Below are positions 35,837 to 49,194 of a stretch of 64,000 nt of DNA, in pieces (within the stretch, counting starts at the first letter, position 1; each line of letters opens with the position of its first letter). The notes below the pieces were generated by a model. The model did no database searches, was not told the DNA's origin, and saw only the letters and a list, made by a program, of their open reading frames with translations. Made by a program: the position numbers and the translations under genes. Origin of the DNA: Aphanomyces cochlioides (taxonomy: Eukaryota; Oomycota; Saprolegniomycetes; Saprolegniales; Verrucalvaceae); assembly GCA_019828595.1 (NCBI GenBank), contig JAHQRK010000022.1, positions 1,302,001 through 1,366,000 of the forward strand, written 5' to 3'.

Positions 35837-36281
35837 GGTCTTATAGTGTAGCGGTTATCACGTCTCCTTGACGTGGAGAATGAGGGGGGAAATTGGCTCA
35901 GTGGTAGAGCACACGCTTCGTAAGCGAGAGGTCACCGGTTCGATCCCGGGCTAGGACGAGGGATTTGCAACCCCCCACCCCCCCTGTCCGAAAGCACGGT
36001 ATTTAATGGGATGTATGTGATCGGGAAACTTAAGTGCGCCTCGAACTTACAAGAGAAGGATTGTCCGGAAGCGGTTACCGGAATGAAAGTGTCAGTTTAA
36101 TGTGGCCGTTCTGTAAAAACGTGTCGAATCGCTGTACTACCGAAAAGGTAGAACTATCAAGACAAAGCCGTTAGACCTGGTCCAGCTGAGTTAAAGTAGT
36201 TCATATCCACTATAACCTAGGTAATATACTCAATAAACCTTGACGTGGAGAAGGTCCCCGGTTCAAGTCCGGGTAAGACCA
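35837..36281 (+). pseudogene. tRNA-Val locus split by SINE (unit 19)
   Basis: nt 1-44 at 35837-35880 and nt 32-73 at 36240-36281. Confidence 0.92.
35881..36239 (+). mobile_element. tRNA-headed SINE, copy 4
   Basis: 359 bp. One base is lost in the C-rich stretch behind the head (around 35970-35983). Confidence 0.92.
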
Positions 36282-37394
36282 TCCTTTTTCGACCCAAATC
36301 AACTTTTTTTGCTTCCCGAATGATATCTCGGCCAATATTTTCTTCCCAACACACGCTATCTCTTATGGCACCTCACATGCTCTTCTTTCAACCGCATCAC
36401 AACCCGTCATCCCCGCACGCCGACGAAATGCGTGTAAAATGACAAAAGTACTAGACTTTGCGTCTCCATTTCTCATCCATGAGGCAAGTGTACCAATCAT
36501 AAAACACGCATAAATAGAACAGTTCAAACTGGACTTTCACCGAGACCCTGACACGACAAATATTCCATCTCAGTTTCACTTCAGAAAGGACGATTTTAAA
36601 TCCTCATTGACTTGGAGGGGACGCTACTTGAGAAACCCTTCCAGTCATTCCTTACTCTCTTCAAAGCAACAAACTTTTCCAAAATGGACCCAACTTAAAC
36701 TTAACCACACTAAACAAATCTCAACAACAGGTAGCTCCAAAGAAACAGCGATTCGTTCAAATGAATACACAATCGTATCAACCGAGCGCTGGATAGACAC
36801 ATCCACTCGACCTCAGAGTATGTCTCTCAAAACAATGACAGACAAGATGGAAGAGAGCATCCAATTGGACCGTTGGAACTTATTATAGATTCCAAGATAC
36901 ATATATGTAGATGATTACAGGAGGTCCATCGTTCCCTGTGAGTTTGTGTGTTTAGACTCGTTTTTTGTGGGAGGGGGCGATGATCCGCTTTTGGTTTGAA
37001 ATGAAAGTATTTGAATAGGTCTACGAGAGGAGACAAACTTTTTCTCCCAAGCCCTTCGAGTATTGCATGTTGGCGAGGACTGACCACTCAGTTTGTCTAG
37101 GCTTTGGTTGCGAAAATAGAGTGCGCTGAAGGATTTTTGTGTCCAGAGTCGTCGTGAATGGTATGGAAACAGATCACAGACGTGGAGAGAGGAGATGATG
37201 TTTGTGACTTGTGAGGTCGAGTCTATCGTGGGCCGTGTGGTGACAGGATGTTAGTATAGGCGATGTTGTTGTGTGTGCTGACGTGATGGGTTTGGCGTTG
37301 AATGTGTGACAAGGATAGTGTTCCAATGGTTGTGAGAGGGTGCTGGTATGTGATTGATGTGAATGATGAGCAAGGTAGGCATAGTAGACATGGA

Positions 37395-37467
37395 GGTCTT
37401 ATAGTGTAGCGGTTATCACGTCTCCTTGACGTGGAGAAGGTCCCCGGTTCAAGTCCGGGTAAGACCA
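37395..37467 (+). tRNA. tRNA-Val (GAC), copy 20
   Basis: Intact gene inside the SINE-rich block. Its spacer carries the G-to-A marker at 37348. Confidence 0.9.
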
Positions 37468-38580
37468 TCCTTTTTCGACCCAAATCAACTTTTTTTGCTT
37501 CCCGAATGATATCTCGGCCAATATTTTCTTCCCAACACACGCTATCTCTTATGGCACCTCACATGCTCTTCTTTCAACCGCATCACAACCCGTCATCCCC
37601 GCACGCCGACGAAATGCGTGTAAAATGACAAAAGTACTAGACTTTGCGTCTCCATTTCTCATCCATGAGGCAAGTGTACCAATCATAAAACACGCATAAA
37701 TAGAACAGTTCAAACTGGACTTTCACCGAGACCCTGACACGACAAATATTCCATCTCAGTTTCACTTCAGAAAGGACGATTTTAAATCCTCATTGACTTG
37801 GAGGGGACGCTACTTGAGAAACCCTTCCAGTCATTCCTTACTCTCTTCAAAGCAACAAACTTTTCCAAAATGGACCCAACTTAAACTTAACCACACTAAA
37901 CAAATCTCAACAACAGGTAGCTCCAAAGAAACAGCGATTCGTTCAAATGAATACACAATCGTATCAACCGAGCGCTGGATAGACACATCCACTCGACCTC
38001 AGAGTATGTCTCTCAAAACAATGACAGACAAGATGGAAGAGAGCATCCAATTGGACCGTTGGAACTTATTATAGATTCCAAGATACATATATGTAGATGA
38101 TTACAGGAGGTCCATCGTTCCCTGTGAGTTTGTGTGTTTAGACTCGTTTTTTGTGGGAGGGGGCGATGATCCGCTTTTGGTTTGAAATGAAAGTATTTGA
38201 ATAGGTCTACGAGAGGAGACAAACTTTTTCTCCCAAGCCCTTCGAGTATTGCATGTTGGCGAGGACTGACCACTCAGTTTGTCTAGGCTTTGGTTGCGAA
38301 AATAGAGTGCGCTGAAGGATTTTTGTGTCCAGAGTCGTCGTGAATGGTATGGAAACAGATCACAGACGTGGAGAGAGGAGATGATGTTTGTGACTTGTGA
38401 GGTCGAGTCTATCGTGGGCCGTGTGGTGACAGGATGTTAGTATAGGCGATGTTGTTGTGTGTGCTGACGTGATGGGTTTGGCGTTGAATGTGTGACAAGG
38501 ATAGTGTTCCAATGGTTGTGAGAGGGTGCTGGTGTGTGATTGATGTGAATGATGAGCAAGGTAGGCATAGTAGACATGGA

Positions 38581-39026
38581 GGTCTTATAGTGTAGCGGTT
38601 ATCACGTCTCCTTGACGTGGAGAATGAGGGGGGAAATTGGCTCAGTGGTAGAGCACACGCTTCGTAAGCGAGAGGTCACCGGTTCGATCCCGGGCTAGGA
38701 CGAGGGATTTGCAACCCCTCCACCCCCCCTGTCCGAAAGCACGGTATTTAATGGGATGTATGTGATCGGGAAACTTAAGTGCGCCTCGAACTTACAAGAG
38801 AAGGATTGTCCGGAAGCGGTTACCGGAATGAAAGTGTCAGTTTAATGTGGCCGTTCTGTAAAAACGTGTCGAATCGCTGTACTACCGAAAAGGTAGAACT
38901 ATCAAGACAAAGCCGTTAGACCTGGTCCAGCTGAGTTAAAGTAGTTCATATCCACTATAACCTAGGTAATATACTCAATAAACCTTGACGTGGAGAAGGT
39001 CCCCGGTTCAAGTCCGGGTAAGACCA
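38581..39026 (+). pseudogene. tRNA-Val locus split by SINE (unit 21)
   Basis: nt 1-44 at 38581-38624 and nt 32-73 at 38985-39026. Confidence 0.92.
38625..38984 (+). mobile_element. tRNA-headed SINE, copy 5
   Basis: 360 bp. Target duplications at 38612-38624 and 38985-38997. Confidence 0.92.
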
Positions 39027-40139
39027 TCCTTTTTCGACCCAAATCAACTTTTTTTGCTTCCCGAATGATATCTCGGCCAATATTTTCTTCCCAACACACG
39101 CTATCTCTTATGGCACCTCACATGCTCTTCTTTCAACCGCATCACAACCCGTCATCCCCGCACGCCGACGAAATGCGTGTAAAATGACAAAAGTACTAGA
39201 CTTTGCGTCTCCATTTCTCATCCATGAGGCAAGTGTACCAATCATAAAACACGCATAAATAGAACAGTTCAAACTGGACTTTCACCGAGACCCTGACACG
39301 ACAAATATTCCATCTCAGTTTCACTTCAGAAAGGACGATTTTAAATCCTCATTGACTTGGAGGGGACGCTACTTGAGAAACCCTTCCAGTCATTCCTTAC
39401 TCTCTTCAAAGCAACAAACTTTTCCAAAATGGACCCAACTTAAACTTAACCACACTAAACAAATCTCAACAACAGGTAGCTCCAAAGAAACAGCGATTCG
39501 TTCAAATGAATACACAATCGTATCAACCGAGCGCTGGATAGACACATCCACTCGACCTCAGAGTATGTCTCTCAAAACAATGACAGACAAGATGGAAGAG
39601 AGCATCCAATTGGACCGTTGGAACTTATTATAGATTCCAAGATACATATATGTAGATGATTACAGGAGGTCCATCGTTCCCTGTGAGTTTGTGTGTTTAG
39701 ACTCGTTTTTTGTGGGAGGGGGCGATGATCCGCTTTTGGTTTGAAATGAAAGTATTTGAATAGGTCTACGAGAGGAGACAAACTTTTTCTCCCAAGCCCT
39801 TCGAGTATTGCATGTTGGCGAGGACTGACCACTCAGTTTGTCTAGGCTTTGGTTGCGAAAATAGAGTGCGCTGAAGGATTTTTGTGTCCAGAGTCGTCGT
39901 GAATGGTATGGAAACAGATCACAGACGTGGAGAGAGGAGATGATGTTTGTGACTTGTGAGGTCGAGTCTATCGTGGGCCGTGTGGTGACAGGATGTTAGT
40001 ATAGGCGATGTTGTTGTGTGTGCTGACGTGATGGGTTTGGCGTTGAATGTGTGACAAGGATAGTGTTCCAATGGTTGTGAGAGGGTGCTGGTGTGTGATT
40101 GATGTGAATGATGAGCAAGGTAGGCATAGTAGACATGGA

Positions 40140-40584
40140 GGTCTTATAGTGTAGCGGTTATCACGTCTCCTTGACGTGGAGAATGAGGGGGAAATTGGCT
40201 CAGTGGTAGAGCACACGCTTCGTAAGCGAGAGGTCACCGGTTCGATCCCGGGCTAGGACGAGGGATTTGCAACCCCTCCACCCCCCCTGTCCGAAAGCAC
40301 GGTATTTAATGGGATGTATGTGATCGGGAAACTTAAGTGCGCCTCGAACTTACAAGAGAAGGATTGTCCGGAAGCGGTTACCGGAATGAAAGTGTCAGTT
40401 TAATGTGGCCGTTCTGTAAAAACGTGTCGAATCGCTGTACTACCGAAAAGGTAGAACTATCAAGACAAAGCCGTTAGACCTGGTCCAGCTGAGTTAAAGT
40501 AGTTCATATCCACTATAACCTAGGTAATATACTCAATAAACCTTGACGTGGAGAAGGTCCCCGGTTCAAGTCCGGGTAAGACCA
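40140..40584 (+). pseudogene. tRNA-Val locus split by SINE (unit 22)
   Basis: nt 1-44 at 40140-40183 and nt 32-73 at 40543-40584. Confidence 0.92.
40184..40542 (+). mobile_element. tRNA-headed SINE, copy 6
   Basis: 359 bp. The 5' G-run has five G after TGA instead of six. Confidence 0.92.
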
Positions 40585-41697
40585 TCCTTTTTCGACCCAA
40601 ATCAACTTTTTTTGCTTCCCGAATGATATCTCGGCCAATATTTTCTTCCCAACACACGCTATCTCTTATGGCACCTCACATGCTCTTCTTTCAACCGCAT
40701 CACAACCCGTCATCCCCGCACGCCGACGAAATGCGTGTAAAATGACAAAAGTACTAGACTTTGCGTCTCCATTTCTCATCCATGAGGCAAGTGTACCAAT
40801 CATAAAACACGCATAAATAGAACAGTTCAAACTGGACTTTCACCGAGACCCTGACACGACAAATATTCCATCTCAGTTTCACTTCAGAAAGGACGATTTT
40901 AAATCCTCATTGACTTGGAGGGGACGCTACTTGAGAAACCCTTCCAGTCATTCCTTACTCTCTTCAAAGCAACAAACTTTTCCAAAATGGACCCAACTTA
41001 AACTTAACCACACTAAACAAATCTCAACAACAGGTAGCTCCAAAGAAACAGCGATTCGTTCAAATGAATACACAATCGTATCAACCGAGCGCTGGATAGA
41101 CACATCCACTCGACCTCAGAGTATGTCTCTCAAAACAATGACAGACAAGATGGAAGAGAGCATCCAATTGGACCGTTGGAACTTATTATAGATTCCAAGA
41201 TACATATATGTAGATGATTACAGGAGGTCCATCGTTCCCTGTGAGTTTGTGTGTTTAGACTCGTTTTTTGTGGGAGGGGGCGATGATCCGCTTTTGGTTT
41301 GAAATGAAAGTATTTGAATAGGTCTACGAGAGGAGACAAACTTTTTCTCCCAAGCCCTTCGAGTATTGCATGTTGGCGAGGACTGACCACTCAGTTTGTC
41401 TAGGCTTTGGTTGCGAAAATAGAGTGCGCTGAAGGATTTTTGTGTCCAGAGTCGTCGTGAATGGTATGGAAACAGATCACAGACGTGGAGAGAGGAGATG
41501 ATGTTTGTGACTTGTGAGGTCGAGTCTATCGTGGGCCGTGTGGTGACAGGATGTTAGTATAGGCGATGTTGTTGTGTGTGCTGACGTGATGGGTTTGGCG
41601 TTGAATGTGTGACAAGGATAGTGTTCCAATGGTTGTGAGAGGGTGCTGGTGTGTGATTGATGTGAATGATGAGCAAGGTAGGCATAGTAGACATGGA

Positions 41698-42143
41698 GGT
41701 CTTATAGTGTAGCGGTTATCACGTCTCCTTGACGTGGAGAATGAGGGGGGAAATTGGCTCAGTGGTAGAGCACACGCTTCGTAAGCGAGAGGTCACCGGT
41801 TCGATCCCGGGCTAGGACGAGGGATTTGCAACCCCTCCACCCCCCCTGTCCGAAAGCACGGTATTTAATGGGATGTATGTGATCGGGAAACTTAAGTGCG
41901 CCTCGAACTTACAAGAGAAGGATTGTCCGGAAGCGGTTACCGGAATGAAAGTGTCAGTTTAATGTGGCCGTTCTGTAAAAACGTGTCGAATCGCTGTACT
42001 ACCGAAAAGGTAGAACTATCAAGACAAAGCCGTTAGACCTGGTCCAGCTGAGTTAAAGTAGTTCATATCCACTATAACCTAGGTAATATACTCAATAAAC
42101 CTTGACGTGGAGAAGGTCCCCGGTTCAAGTCCGGGTAAGACCA
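41698..42143 (+). pseudogene. tRNA-Val locus split by SINE (unit 23)
   Basis: nt 1-44 at 41698-41741 and nt 32-73 at 42102-42143. Confidence 0.92.
41742..42101 (+). mobile_element. tRNA-headed SINE, copy 7
   Basis: 360 bp. Target duplications at 41729-41741 and 42102-42114. Confidence 0.92.
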
Positions 42144-43256
42144 TCCTTTTTCGACCCAAATCAACTTTTTTTGCTTCCCGAATGATATCTCGGCCAATAT
42201 TTTCTTCCCAACACACGCTATCTCTTATGGCACCTCACATGCTCTTCTTTCAACCGCATCACAACCCGTCATCCCCGCACGCCGACGAAATGCGTGTAAA
42301 ATGACAAAAGTACTAGACTTTGCGTCTCCATTTCTCATCCATGAGGCAAGTGTACCAATCATAAAACACGCATAAATAGAACAGTTCAAACTGGACTTTC
42401 ACCGAGACCCTGACACGACAAATATTCCATCTCAGTTTCACTTCAGAAAGGACGATTTTAAATCCTCATTGACTTGGAGGGGACGCTACTTGAGAAACCC
42501 TTCCAGTCATTCCTTACTCTCTTCAAAGCAACAAACTTTTCCAAAATGGACCCAACTTAAACTTAACCACACTAAACAAATCTCAACAACAGGTAGCTCC
42601 AAAGAAACAGCGATTCGTTCAAATGAATACACAATCGTATCAACCGAGCGCTGGATAGACACATCCACTCGACCTCAGAGTATGTCTCTCAAAACAATGA
42701 CAGACAAGATGGAAGAGAGCATCCAATTGGACCGTTGGAACTTATTATAGATTCCAAGATACATATATGTAGATGATTACAGGAGGTCCATCGTTCCCTG
42801 TGAGTTTGTGTGTTTAGACTCGTTTTTTGTGGGAGGGGGCGATGATCCGCTTTTGGTTTGAAATGAAAGTATTTGAATAGGTCTACGAGAGGAGACAAAC
42901 TTTTTCTCCCAAGCCCTTCGAGTATTGCATGTTGGCGAGGACTGACCACTCAGTTTGTCTAGGCTTTGGTTGCGAAAATAGAGTGCGCTGAAGGATTTTT
43001 GTGTCCAGAGTCGTCGTGAATGGTATGGAAACAGATCACAGACGTGGAGAGAGGAGATGATGTTTGTGACTTGTGAGGTCGAGTCTATCGTGGGCCGTGT
43101 GGTGACAGGATGTTAGTATAGGCGATGTTGTTGTGTGTGCTGACGTGATGGGTTTGGCGTTGAATGTGTGACAAGGATAGTGTTCCAATGGTTGTGAGAG
43201 GGTGCTGGTGTGTGATTGATGTGAATGATGAGCAAGGTAGGCATAGTAGACATGGA

Positions 43257-43702
43257 GGTCTTATAGTGTAGCGGTTATCACGTCTCCTTGACGTGGAGAA
43301 TGAGGGGGGAAATTGGCTCAGTGGTAGAGCACACGCTTCGTAAGCGAGAGGTCACCGGTTCGATCCCGGGCTAGGACGAGGGATTTGCAACCCCTCCACC
43401 CCCCCTGTCCGAAAGCACGGTATTTAATGGGATGTATGTGATCGGGAAACTTAAGTGCGCCTCGAACTTACAAGAGAAGGATTGTCCGGAAGCGGTTACC
43501 GGAATGAAAGTGTCAGTTTAATGTGGCCGTTCTGTAAAAACGTGTCGAATCGCTGTACTACCGAAAAGGTAGAACTATCAAGACAAAGCCGTTAGACCTG
43601 GTCCAGCTGAGTTAAAGTAGTTCATATCCACTATAACCTAGGTAATATACTCAATAAACCTTGACGTGGAGAAGGTCCCCGGTTCAAGTCCGGGTAAGAC
43701 CA
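43257..43702 (+). pseudogene. tRNA-Val locus split by SINE (unit 24)
   Basis: nt 1-44 at 43257-43300 and nt 32-73 at 43661-43702. Confidence 0.92.
43301..43660 (+). mobile_element. tRNA-headed SINE, copy 8
   Basis: 360 bp. Target duplications at 43288-43300 and 43661-43673. Confidence 0.92.
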
Positions 43703-44815
43703 TCCTTTTTCGACCCAAATCAACTTTTTTTGCTTCCCGAATGATATCTCGGCCAATATTTTCTTCCCAACACACGCTATCTCTTATGGCACCTCACATG
43801 CTCTTCTTTCAACCGCATCACAACCCGTCATCCCCGCACGCCGACGAAATGCGTGTAAAATGACAAAAGTACTAGACTTTGCGTCTCCATTTCTCATCCA
43901 TGAGGCAAGTGTACCAATCATAAAACACGCATAAATAGAACAGTTCAAACTGGACTTTCACCGAGACCCTGACACGACAAATATTCCATCTCAGTTTCAC
44001 TTCAGAAAGGACGATTTTAAATCCTCATTGACTTGGAGGGGACGCTACTTGAGAAACCCTTCCAGTCATTCCTTACTCTCTTCAAAGCAACAAACTTTTC
44101 CAAAATGGACCCAACTTAAACTTAACCACACTAAACAAATCTCAACAACAGGTAGCTCCAAAGAAACAGCGATTCGTTCAAATGAATACACAATCGTATC
44201 AACCGAGCGCTGGATAGACACATCCACTCGACCTCAGAGTATGTCTCTCAAAACAATGACAGACAAGATGGAAGAGAGCATCCAATTGGACCGTTGGAAC
44301 TTATTATAGATTCCAAGATACATATATGTAGATGATTACAGGAGGTCCATCGTTCCCTGTGAGTTTGTGTGTTTAGACTCGTTTTTTGTGGGAGGGGGCG
44401 ATGATCCGCTTTTGGTTTGAAATGAAAGTATTTGAATAGGTCTACGAGAGGAGACAAACTTTTTCTCCCAAGCCCTTCGAGTATTGCATGTTGGCGAGGA
44501 CTGACCACTCAGTTTGTCTAGGCTTTGGTTGCGAAAATAGAGTGCGCTGAAGGATTTTTGTGTCCAGAGTCGTCGTGAATGGTATGGAAACAGATCACAG
44601 ACGTGGAGAGAGGAGATGATGTTTGTGACTTGTGAGGTCGAGTCTATCGTGGGCCGTGTGGTGACAGGATGTTAGTATAGGCGATGTTGTTGTGTGTGCT
44701 GACGTGATGGGTTTGGCGTTGAATGTGTGACAAGGATAGTGTTCCAATGGTTGTGAGAGGGTGCTGGTATGTGATTGATGTGAATGATGAGCAAGGTAGG
44801 CATAGTAGACATGGA

Positions 44816-44888
44816 GGTCTTATAGTGTAGCGGTTATCACGTCTCCTTGACGTGGAGAAGGTCCCCGGTTCAAGTCCGGGTAAGACCA
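44816..44888 (+). tRNA. tRNA-Val (GAC), copy 25
   Basis: Intact gene, five units after copy 20, with the same G-to-A spacer marker (44769). Confidence 0.9.
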
Positions 44889-46001
44889 TCCTTTTTCGAC
44901 CCAAATCAACTTTTTTTGCTTCCCGAATGATATCTCGGCCAATATTTTCTTCCCAACACACGCTATCTCTTATGGCACCTCACATGCTCTTCTTTCAACC
45001 GCATCACAACCCGTCATCCCCGCACGCCGACGAAATGCGTGTAAAATGACAAAAGTACTAGACTTTGCGTCTCCATTTCTCATCCATGAGGCAAGTGTAC
45101 CAATCATAAAACACGCATAAATAGAACAGTTCAAACTGGACTTTCACCGAGACCCTGACACGACAAATATTCCATCTCAGTTTCACTTCAGAAAGGACGA
45201 TTTTAAATCCTCATTGACTTGGAGGGGACGCTACTTGAGAAACCCTTCCAGTCATTCCTTACTCTCTTCAAAGCAACAAACTTTTCCAAAATGGACCCAA
45301 CTTAAACTTAACCACACTAAACAAATCTCAACAACAGGTAGCTCCAAAGAAACAGCGATTCGTTCAAATGAATACACAATCGTATCAACCGAGCGCTGGA
45401 TAGACACATCCACTCGACCTCAGAGTATGTCTCTCAAAACAATGACAGACAAGATGGAAGAGAGCATCCAATTGGACCGTTGGAACTTATTATAGATTCC
45501 AAGATACATATATGTAGATGATTACAGGAGGTCCATCGTTCCCTGTGAGTTTGTGTGTTTAGACTCGTTTTTTGTGGGAGGGGGCGATGATCCGCTTTTG
45601 GTTTGAAATGAAAGTATTTGAATAGGTCTACGAGAGGAGACAAACTTTTTCTCCCAAGCCCTTCGAGTATTGCATGTTGGCGAGGACTGACCACTCAGTT
45701 TGTCTAGGCTTTGGTTGCGAAAATAGAGTGCGCTGAAGGATTTTTGTGTCCAGAGTCGTCGTGAATGGTATGGAAACAGATCACAGACGTGGAGAGAGGA
45801 GATGATGTTTGTGACTTGTGAGGTCGAGTCTATCGTGGGCCGTGTGGTGACAGGATGTTAGTATAGGCGATGTTGTTGTGTGTGCTGACGTGATGGGTTT
45901 GGCGTTGAATGTGTGACAAGGATAGTGTTCCAATGGTTGTGAGAGGGTGCTGGTGTGTGATTGATGTGAATGATGAGCAAGGTAGGCATAGTAGACATGG
46001 A

Positions 46002-46449
46002 GGTCTTATAGTGTAGCGGTTATCACGTCTCCTTGACGTGGAGATGATGAGGGGGGAAATTGGCTCAGTGGTAGAGCACACGCTTCGTAAGCGAGAGGTC
46101 ACCGGTTCGATCCCGGGCTAGGACGAGGGATTTGCAACCCCTCCACCCCCCCTGTCCGAAAGCACGGTATTTAATGGGATGTATGTGATCGGGAAACTTA
46201 AGTGCGCCTCGAACTTACAAGAGAAGGATTGTCCGGAAGCGGTTACCGGAATGAAAGTGTCAGTTTAATGTGGCCGTTCTGTAAAAACGTGTCGAATCGC
46301 TGTACTACCGAAAAGGTAGAACTATCAAGACAAAGCCGTTAGACCTGGTCCAGCTGAGTTAAAGTAGTTCATATCCACTATAACCTAGGTAATATACTCA
46401 ATAAACCTTGACGTGGAGAAGGTCCCCGGTTCAAGTCCGGGTAAGACCA
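46002..46449 (+). pseudogene. tRNA-Val locus split by SINE (unit 26)
   Basis: nt 1-43 at 46002-46044 and nt 32-73 at 46408-46449. The left piece is one base shorter than at other loci. Confidence 0.92.
46045..46407 (+). mobile_element. tRNA-headed SINE, copy 9 (variant 5' junction)
   Basis: 363 bp if counted from TGATGAGG at 46045. Other copies read GGAGAA then TGAGG; this one reads GGAGA then TGATGAGG. Either the 5' end was joined independently, or a TGA was duplicated with loss of one A. Confidence 0.9.
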
Positions 46450-47562
46450 TCCTTTTTCGACCCAAATCAACTTTTTTTGCTTCCCGAATGATATCTCGGC
46501 CAATATTTTCTTCCCAACACACGCTATCTCTTATGGCACCTCACATGCTCTTCTTTCAACCGCATCACAACCCGTCATCCCCGCACGCCGACGAAATGCG
46601 TGTAAAATGACAAAAGTACTAGACTTTGCGTCTCCATTTCTCATCCATGAGGCAAGTGTACCAATCATAAAACACGCATAAATAGAACAGTTCAAACTGG
46701 ACTTTCACCGAGACCCTGACACGACAAATATTCCATCTCAGTTTCACTTCAGAAAGGACGATTTTAAATCCTCATTGACTTGGAGGGGACGCTACTTGAG
46801 AAACCCTTCCAGTCATTCCTTACTCTCTTCAAAGCAACAAACTTTTCCAAAATGGACCCAACTTAAACTTAACCACACTAAACAAATCTCAACAACAGGT
46901 AGCTCCAAAGAAACAGCGATTCGTTCAAATGAATACACAATCGTATCAACCGAGCGCTGGATAGACACATCCACTCGACCTCAGAGTATGTCTCTCAAAA
47001 CAATGACAGACAAGATGGAAGAGAGCATCCAATTGGACCGTTGGAACTTATTATAGATTCCAAGATACATATATGTAGATGATTACAGGAGGTCCATCGT
47101 TCCCTGTGAGTTTGTGTGTTTAGACTCGTTTTTTGTGGGAGGGGGCGATGATCCGCTTTTGGTTTGAAATGAAAGTATTTGAATAGGTCTACGAGAGGAG
47201 ACAAACTTTTTCTCCCAAGCCCTTCGAGTATTGCATGTTGGCGAGGACTGACCACTCAGTTTGTCTAGGCTTTGGTTGCGAAAATAGAGTGCGCTGAAGG
47301 ATTTTTGTGTCCAGAGTCGTCGTGAATGGTATGGAAACAGATCACAGACGTGGAGAGAGGAGATGATGTTTGTGACTTGTGAGGTCGAGTCTATCGTGGG
47401 CCGTGTGGTGACAGGATGTTAGTATAGGCGATGTTGTTGTGTGTGCTGACGTGATGGGTTTGGCGTTGAATGTGTGACAAGGATAGTGTTCCAATGGTTG
47501 TGAGAGGGTGCTGGTGTGTGATTGATGTGAATGATGAGCAAGGTAGGCATAGTAGACATGGA

Positions 47563-48008
47563 GGTCTTATAGTGTAGCGGTTATCACGTCTCCTTGACGT
47601 GGAGAATGAGGGGGGAAATTGGCTCAGTGGTAGAGCACACGCTTCGTAAGCGAGAGGTCACCGGTTCGATCCCGGGCTAGGACGAGGGATTTGCAACCCC
47701 TCCACCCCCCCTGTCCGAAAGCACGGTATTTAATGGGATGTATGTGATCGGGAAACTTAAGTGCGCCTCGAACTTACAAGAGAAGGATTGTCCGGAAGCG
47801 GTTACCGGAATGAAAGTGTCAGTTTAATGTGGCCGTTCTGTAAAAACGTGTCGAATCGCTGTACTACCGAAAAGGTAGAACTATCAAGACAAAGCCGTTA
47901 GACCTGGTCCAGCTGAGTTAAAGTAGTTCATATCCACTATAACCTAGGTAATATACTCAATAAACCTTGACGTGGAGAAGGTCCCCGGTTCAAGTCCGGG
48001 TAAGACCA
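47563..48008 (+). pseudogene. tRNA-Val locus split by SINE (unit 27)
   Basis: nt 1-44 at 47563-47606 and nt 32-73 at 47967-48008. Confidence 0.92.
47607..47966 (+). mobile_element. tRNA-headed SINE, copy 10
   Basis: 360 bp. Target duplications at 47594-47606 and 47967-47979. Confidence 0.92.
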
Positions 48009-49121
48009 TCCTTTTTCGACCCAAATCAACTTTTTTTGCTTCCCGAATGATATCTCGGCCAATATTTTCTTCCCAACACACGCTATCTCTTATGGCACCT
48101 CACATGCTCTTCTTTCAACCGCATCACAACCCGTCATCCCCGCACGCCGACGAAATGCGTGTAAAATGACAAAAGTACTAGACTTTGCGTCTCCATTTCT
48201 CATCCATGAGGCAAGTGTACCAATCATAAAACACGCATAAATAGAACAGTTCAAACTGGACTTTCACCGAGACCCTGACACGACAAATATTCCATCTCAG
48301 TTTCACTTCAGAAAGGACGATTTTAAATCCTCATTGACTTGGAGGGGACGCTACTTGAGAAACCCTTCCAGTCATTCCTTACTCTCTTCAAAGCAACAAA
48401 CTTTTCCAAAATGGACCCAACTTAAACTTAACCACACTAAACAAATCTCAACAACAGGTAGCTCCAAAGAAACAGCGATTCGTTCAAATGAATACACAAT
48501 CGTATCAACCGAGCGCTGGATAGACACATCCACTCGACCTCAGAGTATGTCTCTCAAAACAATGACAGACAAGATGGAAGAGAGCATCCAATTGGACCGT
48601 TGGAACTTATTATAGATTCCAAGATACATATATGTAGATGATTACAGGAGGTCCATCGTTCCCTGTGAGTTTGTGTGTTTAGACTCGTTTTTTGTGGGAG
48701 GGGGCGATGATCCGCTTTTGGTTTGAAATGAAAGTATTTGAATAGGTCTACGAGAGGAGACAAACTTTTTCTCCCAAGCCCTTCGAGTATTGCATGTTGG
48801 CGAGGACTGACCACTCAGTTTGTCTAGGCTTTGGTTGCGAAAATAGAGTGCGCTGAAGGATTTTTGTGTCCAGAGTCGTCGTGAATGGTATGGAAACAGA
48901 TCACAGACGTGGAGAGAGGAGATGATGTTTGTGACTTGTGAGGTCGAGTCTATCGTGGGCCGTGTGGTGACAGGATGTTAGTATAGGCGATGTTGTTGTG
49001 TGTGCTGACGTGATGGGTTTGGCGTTGAATGTGTGACAAGGATAGTGTTCCAATGGTTGTGAGAGGGTGCTGGTGTGTGATTGATGTGAATGATGAGCAA
49101 GGTAGGCATAGTAGACATGGA

Positions 49122-49194
49122 GGTCTTATAGTGTAGCGGTTATCACGTCTCCTTGACGTGGAGAAGGTCCCCGGTTCAAGTCCGGGTAAGACCA
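49122..49194 (+). tRNA. tRNA-Val (GAC), copy 28
   Basis: Consensus copy, first of two adjacent intact genes within the SINE-rich block. Confidence 0.9.
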
